Shown: one piece after another, positions 14,795-22,182 of the stretch
Position numbering within the stretch: position 1 is the first letter of the stretch
Layout of the letters: each line of letters opens with the position of its first letter
DNA from: Methanosarcinales archaeon
GTDB lineage: Archaea; Halobacteriota; Methanosarcinia; Methanosarcinales; Methanoperedenaceae
Direction of reading: 5' to 3'
NCBI GenBank assembly: GCA_905339155.1
Contig: CAJPFJ010000017.1
Location: forward strand, 1 to 36,322
Length of the DNA stretch: 36,322 bases
Notes under the pieces: model-generated
The model's input: the letters and a program-made list of their open reading frames with translations, nothing else
Databases searched by the model: none
Told to the model about the DNA's origin: nothing
Translations under genes and position numbers: made by a program

Positions 14795-15973
14795 ATGGTT
14801 ACGGACTTAAAAGAGTTTGCAAGAACAGCAAAACCATCAGTTGCCGTCGTAGGCTTGGGTGGCGCTGGTTGTAATATTACAACATGGATAGCAGAAAAAG
14901 GTATTTCGGGCGGCAGGATAATTGCTGCAAATACTGATGTGAATCACCTTTATGTTCAAAAAGCAGATAAAGTGATCTTACTCGGGGAAAAAATATGCAA
15001 GGGGCACGGATGCGGAGGCTACCCCGAAATGGGGGCGCAGGCTACCAGGGAAACTATTGAAGAGTTAAAAACCGAACTTGAAGGCACAAATCTTGTTTTC
15101 CTGGTCGCAGGATTGGGCGGTGGAACGGGAACCGGCGCAATTTCGGTCGTTGCAGAACTTACACGATCGCTTAACGCACTTACCATCGGCTGCGTCACAA
15201 TCCCGTTTACGATCGAAATGTCAAGAAGGGAGAAAGCAAGAGAAGCAATAAAACTTCTTGCAGAATCCTGTGACTCTGTGGTAATTATTGATAACTCAAA
15301 ATTAAGGGAAGTTGCAGGAAACCTGCCTTTAAAAGAAGCCCTTAATGTTGCCAATGCACTCGTTGGGGCATTCGTAAAGAATCTTACTGATACAATCACC
15401 CAGCCAAGTCTTGTGAACCTTGACTATGCAGACCTTCGCGCTGTAATGGAACGTGGCGGCATCTCTTCGATCGGCATAGGTGAAGGAGACGGTGTAGAAA
15501 GAGTTATAAAAGCTGTCTCACAGGCTATCAGTACACCATTGTTGGACGTTACAAATATTTCCGATTGTTATGGTGTGCTTATCCATATCGTGGGTGGCGA
15601 AGACCTGACACTGGAAGAAGTTGCGGTCACAGGTGAATTGATAATGGATAAAGTGCCCAATACCAAGAGGATCATCTGGGGAGCAAAAGTAGATAATAGC
15701 CTGACAGGAAAAGTTCGCGTCATGGCAGTATTGACCGGTGTTGAAAGCCCGTTCATCTCAGGTTCTATGGAAAAAGTTAAAGAGCCTGAACCCGAACCAC
15801 CCAAACCACCAGAACCAAAGCCTGAACCTCCAAAACCAAAACCTGCTACGCCAAGAATCGAGGTGCCAAGACCACAACCTAAGGTTGAAGAAGAAAAGGG
15901 CAGCAGTAATTATATATGGTATGCGATAATACTTTTAATAATACTGATCCTGGTCTGGTATTTCCTGCGATAA
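14795..15973 (+). CDS. FtsZ-family GTPase with proline-rich linker and C-terminal membrane anchor
   Basis: This is a tubulin/FtsZ GTPase: nucleotide-binding start VVGLGGAGCN (18-27), signature loop GLGGGTGTGA (106-115) and catalytic T7 loop NLDYAD (208-213), all intact, so polymerisation-coupled GTP hydrolysis is expected. After the globular part (to about 325) comes a 40-residue linker of Pro, Glu and Lys (PEPEPPKPPEPKPEPPKPKP, 331-350) and then one hydrophobic helix at about 373-391 with a final Arg. FtsZ is normally soluble and tethered by FtsA, SepF or ZipA; here the protein seems to carry its own anchor. GGAGG lies 10 bases before the ATG and a TATA-like CATATATAG at about 14733-14741. 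It could be a division protein or a specialised paralogue. No other division gene is nearby. Confidence 0.9.
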   Translation: MVTDLKEFARTAKPSVAVVGLGGAGCNITTWIAEKGISGGRIIAANTDVNHLYVQKADKVILLGEKICKGHGCGGYPEMGAQATRETIEELKTELEGTNLVFLVAGLGGGTGTGAISVVAELTRSLNALTIGCVTIPFTIEMSRREKAREAIKLLAESCDSVVIIDNSKLREVAGNLPLKEALNVANALVGAFVKNLTDTITQPSLVNLDYADLRAVMERGGISSIGIGEGDGVERVIKAVSQAISTPLLDVTNISDCYGVLIHIVGGEDLTLEEVAVTGELIMDKVPNTKRIIWGAKVDNSLTGKVRVMAVLTGVESPFISGSMEKVKEPEPEPPKPPEPKPEPPKPKPATPRIEVPRPQPKVEEEKGSSNYIWYAIILLIILILVWYFLR

Positions 15974-16025
15974 ACCATTATTCCGGTCAAATACCGGGAT
16001 ATTTTATTTCTTGCGATAAAATCAA

Positions 16026-16099
16026 CGGACTCGCCGCGATTCGAACGCGGGTCTGCGGGTTCGAAGCCCGCCAGGATATCCTGGCTACCCCACGAGTCC
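16026..16099 (-). tRNA. tRNA-Arg (anticodon TCG)
   Basis: On the minus strand acceptor GGACTCG pairs perfectly with CGAGTCC. The anticodon stem GCGGG/CCCGC encloses CTTCGAA, giving anticodon TCG. The T arm is CCGCG-TTCGAAT-CGCGG. The D arm is less regular but can be formed. CCA is not encoded. It faces the FtsZ-family gene and ends 52 bases from it. Confidence 0.88.
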
Positions 16100-16150
16100 A
16101 TGGAAATGACAACGGGTTTTATAGCTTAGCAGGTATTAAATGTTTCTTGT

Positions 16151-16927
16151 ATGGTAATAACCCTGCTTTCAGATTTCGGGGATATATATCCGGCATCCAT
16201 GAAAGGTGTAATTCTCGGGATTGATCCGGATGCAAACATTGTGGACATCTCCCATTCCGTACCCCGCCAGGATATACGAGCCGGAGCATTCATATTAATG
16301 ACTTGTGCGAGATATTTCCCATCCGGGACTGTACATATAGCAGTAGTTGATCCTGGTGTCGGGACAAAAAGACGTGCAATTGCAGTTAAGGCTATATCCC
16401 ATGACGGTGAAATCCATTATTTTTTCGGACCGGACAACGGTCTTCTTATTCCGGCCGCAAAGAGCATTGGAAATATCGAAGTATATGAGATTTCTAATGC
16501 ACATCTATTTCAAGAAAAAATATCCTCCACTTTTCACGGCAGGGACATTTTTGCACCTGTGGGTGCACATATTTCCAGGGGATCAAGAATCGAGAAAGTA
16601 GGTGGACGCATATTTGATTTTAATGATATTGATTTTGGGATTGGAATAAAAATGAATGGTTCCATTCATGGCAAAGTCATATATATTGACTCATTTGGGA
16701 ATATTATCACGAATATTTCCGGGGAATCATTAGATTTTCGATCCGGGGATGAATTGTTGATCGAAAAAAGAAGAGCAATATTTGGTAATTCATATGGATT
16801 TTACAAAGAAGGCGACCCTCTGGTTTTAGTGGGCAGCCATGGGTTTCTGGAGGTCGCAGTTAATATGGGAAATGCAGCAAAAATGTTTTGTAAGAAGCAG
16901 GGCGATGAAATTATAATTTCGATTTAA
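16151..16927 (+). CDS. S-adenosyl-L-methionine hydroxide adenosyltransferase (DUF62)
   Basis: Members of this family, related to chlorinase and fluorinase, hydrolyse S-adenosylmethionine to adenosine and methionine. The 258-residue protein has the family markers: ITLLSDFGDIYPASMKGVIL at the start, DISHSVPRQDIRAGAFIL, VHIAVVDPGVGTKRRAI, the FGPDNGLL loop, STFHGRDIFAPVGAHIS, then the C-terminal beta domain with YIDSFGNIITNIS and VGSHGFLEVAVNMGNA. The length is typical. It starts 52 bases beyond tRNA-Arg and stands alone; nothing nearby suggests a particular pathway. Confidence 0.9.
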   Translation: MVITLLSDFGDIYPASMKGVILGIDPDANIVDISHSVPRQDIRAGAFILMTCARYFPSGTVHIAVVDPGVGTKRRAIAVKAISHDGEIHYFFGPDNGLLIPAAKSIGNIEVYEISNAHLFQEKISSTFHGRDIFAPVGAHISRGSRIEKVGGRIFDFNDIDFGIGIKMNGSIHGKVIYIDSFGNIITNISGESLDFRSGDELLIEKRRAIFGNSYGFYKEGDPLVLVGSHGFLEVAVNMGNAAKMFCKKQGDEIIISI

Positions 16928-16999
16928 TTTGTATGTTTTGGGCGATTTTCGGGAAAAGATCCAGGTGGTTTTTTGGGGAAGGTTATAAATACTATTAGT

Positions 17000-17024
17000 G
17001 ATTATTATCATTATCATAAGAATC
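17000..17024. promoter_or_regulatory. AT-rich palindrome at the promoter of the 17091 gene
   Basis: A 25-base inverted repeat with two mismatched pairs: GATT-n-TTAT on the left, ATAA-n-AATC on the right, ATCATTATCAT across the centre. A TATA box (TATAAATA, 16984-16991) lies just upstream, so the palindrome covers the likely transcription start. Related sequences lie before arlB (18635-18650) and cheD (30487-30532). Confidence 0.5.
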
Positions 17025-17090
17025 ATGAGGCAATATCAGGATTTCACGTTTTATGAACCTGTAAATAATCCAAAATAAGAAGGTGGAAAA

Positions 17091-17762
17091 ATGCTAAGAA
17101 AAAATGTCTCTATAAGTGACACACATTTGAAGATGCTTGACCCATTGCTTAAGAAACACCAGGGTAATTTATCTGCAGCAATGCGAGATATTATCGATTT
17201 CACGGGCTTTGTTACCGAAAATATGGGAAGCCTTGAAACTGCAAAAGATCTTTTTAAAGAAAAAAATCATGCAATGGAACAGACACGAAACCGTATTTAC
17301 GGCATAACAATTCCCCTGACAATGTTCAGGTGGCTTTTAACTAATAGAAAAAACAGTTTACCCCCGATGAACGAAGCAATTCAACTTTTTTCACAACAAG
17401 ATATCAATAGTTATGATGTCAATACCCTGAACAAGGTTATAAATGAAGAGATCTCATTCCTGAACTGGCCTATTTCCGTAAATATCGGAAGTGAAAATAG
17501 TCAGATATCAGTCCAGATAACGGGTATAGATCCTGAAATAAATAGCTTCTATGCAAAACTTATAACAATGTATCTCTCTAATAATAAGAATCCCCAGAAA
17601 ATAAGTAAATTATTGAATTACCCGGCATCCATATTCATGTTATTCGGGAGTGCTTTGACTCAAGAAGAGGCATTAAAATCAATGCATGAAACCTTTGGAG
17701 AAAATGGCCGGAATAAAATACCCGGGGAAAACGAAATGTTTTTGATAGAAGCATTATCATAG
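17091..17762 (+). CDS. Uncharacterised protein upstream of the motility block
   Basis: I do not recognise a named family. The 223-residue soluble protein starts LRKNVSISDTHLKMLDPLL, a strand-then-helix pattern like a ribbon-helix-helix or other small DNA-binding start, followed by helical sequence (NLSAAMRDIIDFTGFVTENM). Its C-terminal half looks alpha/beta (WPISVNIGSENSQISVQITG). It has no signal peptide, membrane segment or cysteines. A GGTGG precedes the ATG by 5 bases. It has its own promoter with a palindrome shared with arlB and cheD, so a regulatory or accessory role in motility is worth testing. Confidence 0.6.
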   Translation: MLRKNVSISDTHLKMLDPLLKKHQGNLSAAMRDIIDFTGFVTENMGSLETAKDLFKEKNHAMEQTRNRIYGITIPLTMFRWLLTNRKNSLPPMNEAIQLFSQQDINSYDVNTLNKVINEEISFLNWPISVNIGSENSQISVQITGIDPEINSFYAKLITMYLSNNKNPQKISKLLNYPASIFMLFGSALTQEEALKSMHETFGENGRNKIPGENEMFLIEALS

Positions 17763-17889
17763 CTCCTATTTTATTCGAAGGCTATTCCGGAACTTTTTTG
17801 TTGTTGTGAAATTATCTCACCTAATTTTAATGCTTGTGAAGAATATTCATACTCAACCTTATACTGGTGTGTCTTCAAAGTAAAATCAA

Positions 17890-18522
17890 ATGATTAATAA
17901 AAAGAAGAAATCCATACTTATCGTAAACGGTGAACCGGATATAGCGGACTTGTTTGCCGAAATGCTTCTTATGGTAGATAATAAATATATTTTTACCACA
18001 ACATTTACTGCAAAAGGGTGCCTGGCTGGAATTAAAAAAAATAAGCCAGATATGATTTTGACAGATATAGAACTTCCGGACATGGATGGGTGGGATCTGA
18101 TAGAAAAAATAAAAAAGGATCATCTGGATATGCCGATTGTGGTCAATGCATCAAAAATACCCGATATAAGGGATATTTTTCGACTTTCCATGGTATCGGA
18201 TTACCTAATAAAACCTGTAACCCTGGATTGTCTCCATATGGCTGTAAGAGATGCTATTGAAATCCCCTCATATCTTGAACAATGCATTAAAACAATTAAA
18301 TATCACAAAGAAAAGGAAGAGGTATTGTATTTATTATTCTTATTATTGAAACAAAGCATCATTGACAGGAAACAATATATCCTGATGCGGCAGCTTTATC
18401 CAGGCCATAAACTTGAAAATGACCCGGAAAGTAAAAAGTTTCTTGATAATTTAAAAGAAAAGATCAATTCAGCACAAACTGAAATAAACCATTTCAAAAA
18501 TAACCCGTTCTTATTAACTTGA
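17890..18522 (+). CDS. Response-regulator receiver protein with degenerate acidic pocket
   Basis: Residues 7-125 form a CheY-like receiver: first strand SILIVNGEPD, phosphoacceptor strand MILTDIELPDMDGWDLI, and the Lys in YLIKPVTLD. The normal acidic pair after the first strand (DD) is replaced by Asn-Gly, with only the following Glu kept, and the Ser/Thr strand reads VVNASK. The phosphoacceptor Asp and the Lys are present, so phosphorylation is possible but metal binding may be weak. Residues 126-210 form a helical tail with no recognised output domain. It sits just before the archaellum operon, transcribed the same way. Confidence 0.75.
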   Translation: MINKKKKSILIVNGEPDIADLFAEMLLMVDNKYIFTTTFTAKGCLAGIKKNKPDMILTDIELPDMDGWDLIEKIKKDHLDMPIVVNASKIPDIRDIFRLSMVSDYLIKPVTLDCLHMAVRDAIEIPSYLEQCIKTIKYHKEKEEVLYLLFLLLKQSIIDRKQYILMRQLYPGHKLENDPESKKFLDNLKEKINSAQTEINHFKNNPFLLT

Positions 18523-18620
18523 TGTCTTTTTAATTTTTATTACCCTGCCTCCATATCTCTGGTGTAGTGAGGTTCACTTGCACATTTGTGCCCTGTTTTT
18601 TCACACCATTTTCACAACAC

Positions 18621-18680
18621 TGTTTATATGCAAGAATCATGATAATGATTATAAGATGAAAGGTTTGGCGTAATGACGCC
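18621..18680 (+). promoter_or_regulatory. Archaellum operon promoter, palindrome and leader hairpin
   Basis: A TATA-like TGTTTATATG (18621-18630) is followed by a perfect palindrome, AATCAT-GATA-ATGATT (18635-18650), near the expected start site. The leader then forms a small hairpin, GGCGT-AATG-ACGCC (18667-18680). GGAGG lies just before the arlB1 ATG at 18721. This arrangement could allow control of the most highly expressed motility gene at both DNA and RNA level. Confidence 0.5.
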
Positions 18681-18720
18681 ACCTAACTCTATAAAAAAAC
18701 ACAATATAAACGGAGGCGTT

Positions 18721-19293
18721 ATGAAAGCTAAAGGAACAAAATTAATAAAGAATGAAGACGCTGATGTCGGTATAGGCACGCTGATCATATTTATCGCCAT
18801 GGTACTAGTCGCGGCGGTAGCAGCAGCAGTATTGATACAAACATCAGGCGTATTGCAGCAAAAAGCACAGTTAACAGGTAAAGAAGCCACAGCGGAAGTA
18901 TCTTCAAACCTGAAGATAATATCGGTAGTTGCTACTGTGGCTTCCGAAAGTGCCACAAGCTTAGATCTCGGGTTGGAGATATCAGCAGGTGGAAATCCTA
19001 TTGATATGACGGCCAGCAAACTCAAAGTGAAATATATAGACGCTGATTTTTCAAATTTCACGGTTTTTACCTATTCTGAAGATCGGCAGCTAGACGGTGA
19101 CAGTAATGTTCTCTCATCAGGAGAGCTTGGCAAGCTTACTATTAATATTAACACATTATCTCCTGTACAACCACTGGGTGCAAGAAATACTTCTACCGTC
19201 CAGATCATACCCGAAATTGGCAACATGGTAATAAGGGAAATCACAGCCCCATCAACATATGGAGGAAATACCCGGTATCAGCTATTCCCGTGA
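18721..19293 (+). CDS. arlB: Archaellin (flagellin) 1
   Basis: Structural subunit of the archaellum filament. I use the ATG at 18721 (190 residues) because GGAGG lies 5 bases upstream and this gives a proper class III signal peptide; an upstream ATG at 18673 would place 16 odd residues in front. The signal is basic and polar ([14 protein letters not shown]), probably cut by the archaellin peptidase (ArlK/PibD-type) before [20 protein letters not shown], the hydrophobic assembly helix. The -1 residue is Ala rather than the usual Gly. The rest is a beta-rich outer domain ending [14 protein letters not shown]. First of three tandem archaellins. Confidence 0.93.
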   Translation: MKAKGTKLIKNEDADVGIGTLIIFIAMVLVAAVAAAVLIQTSGVLQQKAQLTGKEATAEVSSNLKIISVVATVASESATSLDLGLEISAGGNPIDMTASKLKVKYIDADFSNFTVFTYSEDRQLDGDSNVLSSGELGKLTININTLSPVQPLGARNTSTVQIIPEIGNMVIREITAPSTYGGNTRYQLFP

Positions 19294-19319
19294 AGGAAAT
19301 ATTCAAAGAAGGTGAAAAT

Positions 19320-19901
19320 ATGAATAAACAAAAAAATAATCTATTAAAAAATGATACGGCAGATGTTGGTATAGGGACATTGATAATATTTATTGCAATG
19401 GTTCTTGTTGCGGCAGTTGCAGCGGCTGTGCTAATCCAGACATCCGGTATATTGCAGCAAAAGGCCCAGCAGACAGGAAAGGAAGCCACATCAGAAGTTA
19501 CATCAAATTTGAAAATAATGTCTGTCATTGGAAACTACACAGGAACTAATATGACTGAATTTGAAGTGGCTATAGAAAATGCAGCAGGTGGATCAAATAT
19601 CGACTTTACACAGGTTATAATAAATTACGTAGATTCTACACAAACGGATACCCTGAATTACTCTGCTACTGCTGGTGCTGGTACGTATTTCAGTTATGTT
19701 GAACAACGCAGTGTTTCAACCGCAAACCAGGTACTATCTCCCGGTGAACTTGGCATAATTACTATATTACCAACGACGGGATTAGCCCTGAGGGGAAAAG
19801 CGACAATCCAGATTATTCCCGAAACAGGCACAATGGTGCTTAAGGACGTAGTAGCTCCCACAACATGGGGAGGAAAGACTTACATCCAGCTATTCCCCTG
19901 A
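19320..19901 (+). CDS. arlB: Archaellin (flagellin) 2
   Basis: 193 residues from the ATG at 19320, which has GGTGA just upstream; a GTG at 19290 would extend it into the spacer. The signal ([14 protein letters not shown], then [20 protein letters not shown]) and assembly helix are almost the same as in archaellin 1, while the outer domain differs ([19 protein letters not shown]). It ends [12 protein letters not shown]. Several N-x-S/T sequons (NYT, NMT, NYS) are available for N-glycosylation, usual for archaellins. Confidence 0.93.
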   Translation: MNKQKNNLLKNDTADVGIGTLIIFIAMVLVAAVAAAVLIQTSGILQQKAQQTGKEATSEVTSNLKIMSVIGNYTGTNMTEFEVAIENAAGGSNIDFTQVIINYVDSTQTDTLNYSATAGAGTYFSYVEQRSVSTANQVLSPGELGIITILPTTGLALRGKATIQIIPETGTMVLKDVVAPTTWGGKTYIQLFP

Positions 19902-19940
19902 AAAGGGGAATCTTTTCCTTTTTAAAGGAAGGAGTAAAAT

Positions 19941-20588
19941 ATGAAAGCAAACCAAAAATTCCTGATGGACAATGAAAGGGGTGATATCGGAGTTGGCACT
20001 TTGATCATATTCATCGCGATGGTACTTGTAGCCGCAGTAGCTGCCACAGTGCTGATATACACAACTGGGGCGCTTCAGCAAAAAGCCACAAAGACAAGCA
20101 AAGAGGCGACACAGCAGATATCATCAAATATTGTTGTGGAGCAGGTTCTTGGAGATAGAGGTGAAGCTGTCAATGGGACTATGAATCAGTCAATAAGTAA
20201 TCTCTTAATAAGGCTTAAACCGGATGTAGGTACGACTTCGATAGACTTGAGGCAAGTCATTGTAACGGTTATGGATTCCTCCAAACGCTTTGATCTAAAT
20301 TATTCAAGTGAAGATTTCAATGCTTCTGCTTCCGGTAATAACACTACCCAATATACTGCTATAGCAGTGCGGGATGAAGATTCATCGTTTACTAACACTA
20401 CTCCGGTACTTAACAGTGGAGATTTAATAGAAATCCAGGTATCTTCCGTTGCTGTATATGGTATTAATTTAGATCCGAGAAAAACCTTCTGGCTATCTTT
20501 GAACCAGGAACTTGGGCAGGCAGTAAATCTTGAAATCGCGACCCCTAACTCGTTCGGAGTAAACAGGTACGTACGACTATATCCATAA
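19941..20588 (+). CDS. arlB: Archaellin (flagellin) 3
   Basis: 215 residues; GGAAGGAG lies 6 to 13 bases before the ATG. It has the most canonical signal peptide of the three: MKANQKFLMDNERG, cleaved after Arg-Gly, followed by [20 protein letters not shown]. The outer domain is longer and richer in Asn-x-Ser/Thr (NGT, NQS, NYS, NAS, NNT, NTT) than in the other two. It ends SFGVNRYVRLYP. It may be a minor or hook-proximal subunit; which of the three dominates cannot be read from sequence. Confidence 0.93.
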   Translation: MKANQKFLMDNERGDIGVGTLIIFIAMVLVAAVAATVLIYTTGALQQKATKTSKEATQQISSNIVVEQVLGDRGEAVNGTMNQSISNLLIRLKPDVGTTSIDLRQVIVTVMDSSKRFDLNYSSEDFNASASGNNTTQYTAIAVRDEDSSFTNTTPVLNSGDLIEIQVSSVAVYGINLDPRKTFWLSLNQELGQAVNLEIATPNSFGVNRYVRLYP

Positions 20589-20603
20589 CAGCGGAGAGAT
20601 CCT

Positions 20604-21002
20604 ATGGGTTTTTCAACCTCTGCTGTTGTGGTTATATTCCTTGCGTTCCTTCTGCATATGGCGTCAACGTTCTATCCAATGGCGGATATGTCAAATAAGC
20701 AGGTTCAAGAGGCAAAAAAAAATTCAAATGAATTATGGAATGAAAAATTGAATACCAAAATAGTAATCACGAACTGGGATAACAACAGCAAAATCCTCAC
20801 CGTGTTCAATAATGGTTCAATGACCCTTAATTCCAGTAAGATCAATCTAATATTAAGAGGGGAATTCAACTCATCTTATAGTATAAATCCCCAGGGGATC
20901 TGGCCGCCGAAGACATTCATTAATGTAAATATCGCAGCAGGAAGCGGCAGAGTGAAGATAATAACCGAAAACGGCGCAGCAGATTATTATTTGCTGACCT
21001 AG
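20604..21002 (+). CDS. arlF: Archaellum stator protein ArlF (FlaF)
   Basis: 132 residues with an N-terminal hydrophobic anchor (GFSTSAVVVIFLAFLLHMAS) and an extracellular beta-sandwich (TKIVITNWDNNSKILTVFNN, SKINLILRGEF). The MGFSTSA start and the layout match ArlF, which with ArlG forms the complex that ties the rotating motor to the S-layer. It follows archaellin 3 by 15 bases and precedes arlG by nine. Confidence 0.85.
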   Translation: MGFSTSAVVVIFLAFLLHMASTFYPMADMSNKQVQEAKKNSNELWNEKLNTKIVITNWDNNSKILTVFNNGSMTLNSSKINLILRGEFNSSYSINPQGIWPPKTFINVNIAAGSGRVKIITENGAADYYLLT

Positions 21003-21011
21003 GAGATAAAA

Positions 21012-21470
21012 ATGGGCGCAGGAGCATCAGCAACTCAGATGATCTTTTTCATTACATCTGTTATAGTTGCTTTAAGTGTAGTTGGGGCAATGTTCCTGAA
21101 TATACAATCGATCTCCTCAGCAGCAATTGTTGGAAGTAAGACATTTGTGGAACAATTGAAAACGGATATCACAATCATAAACGACCCCGAAATGATCCCA
21201 TATTCAGGCAGCAATTATACATTTTATATAAAAAACACCGGGAAAGAGGGTCTTGGTATACAATATATTACCGTTATTATAGATGGAACTATTGTTAATG
21301 ACGCTAAACTTAATAAAACGATTTTGGGCGGCGATACGTTTTGGCTTTCAGGAGATGTATTGCAAATAGATACCGAAGTCTCCCTGTCGGGAGTAAGTGG
21401 AAGCAGTCATAATCTCAGGGTCATAACAGGAAATGGAATAGAAGATACTTTTTCGTTCAGGAAAGAATAA
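21012..21470 (+). CDS. arlG: Archaellum stator protein ArlG (FlaG)
   Basis: 152 residues: N-terminal membrane helix (ATQMIFFITSVIVALSVVGA) and an outer domain with the ArlG hallmarks LKTDITIINDPEMIPYSG and YTFYIKNTGKEGLG, then a DG turn (VIIDGT). ArlG filaments capped by ArlF contact the S-layer. AGGAG lies close upstream of the ATG. It is two bases from arlH. Confidence 0.9.
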   Translation: MGAGASATQMIFFITSVIVALSVVGAMFLNIQSISSAAIVGSKTFVEQLKTDITIINDPEMIPYSGSNYTFYIKNTGKEGLGIQYITVIIDGTIVNDAKLNKTILGGDTFWLSGDVLQIDTEVSLSGVSGSSHNLRVITGNGIEDTFSFRKE

Positions 21471-21472
21471 TT

Positions 21473-22168
21473 ATGGTGGCAGGATATAATTTTGTGCTTG
21501 ACAGGGACGAATTGAACCAGATGCTGGGGGGCGGGTTCCCTAAAGGTTCCCTGATAATGATAGACGGCCCCAGCGGAGGTGGAAAAAGCGCATTGTGCCA
21601 GAGATTTGCTTATGGTCTTCTTGACAATAAAAATACAGTTACCTATATTTCAACTCAATTGACCACAAAAAATTTCATACGGCAGATGAAATCCATTGAT
21701 TATCCGATAGGCATCAGGCTGCTAAAAGGCGAACTATTGTTTATTCCGGTTTTCCCATTGTTAAAAGAATCAAAGCCGCGGATTGATTTTCTCCAGCGTC
21801 TTATGGGTGCTGAAGGGCTTTATGAAAAAAACATAATTATTATAGATACTCTTTCGGCGCTTATCCGGTATGGGACTGATGCACAGAAAAGCCTTGAGCT
21901 AATTTCATTTTTTAAGAAAATAACAGGTTTACAGAAAACTATTATCATTACAATGGATTGCACAGAGATGCCTGCCCATGTAGTTTCCGAATTTAAAGAT
22001 GCGGCTGAGATACTGATAACAATAAAAATGCGGCAGATGGGGACTGAAATGCTGCGGACTATGGTCATAAACAAATATTCCAATCCTGAAATACAGGTTG
22101 GGGCAATGATCGGATTCAAGGTAGAAGCAAGAAGCGGTGTCATGATCAATATTTCCGGAGTTTCATAA
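21473..22168 (+). CDS. arlH: Archaellum motor regulator ATPase ArlH (FlaH)
   Basis: 231 residues of KaiC/RecA type with Walker A DGPSGGGKSALC (about 31-42) and Walker B KNIIIIDTLSALI (about 119-131). ArlH binds ATP, forms a ring and couples to ArlI at the base of the archaellum; hydrolysis is weak in characterised homologues. It carries a single KaiC-like domain. It starts two bases after arlG and is followed by arlI after 14 bases. Confidence 0.92.
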   Translation: MVAGYNFVLDRDELNQMLGGGFPKGSLIMIDGPSGGGKSALCQRFAYGLLDNKNTVTYISTQLTTKNFIRQMKSIDYPIGIRLLKGELLFIPVFPLLKESKPRIDFLQRLMGAEGLYEKNIIIIDTLSALIRYGTDAQKSLELISFFKKITGLQKTIIITMDCTEMPAHVVSEFKDAAEILITIKMRQMGTEMLRTMVINKYSNPEIQVGAMIGFKVEARSGVMINISGVS

Positions 22169-22182
22169 AGGAGTGGTCATAA

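Noticed and set aside
18673..18720. Upstream in-frame ATG that would lengthen archaellin 1 by 16 residues
   Set aside because: The ATG at 18721 has GGAGG in front and gives a normal class III signal peptide; the extension would spoil it and would overlap the leader hairpin.
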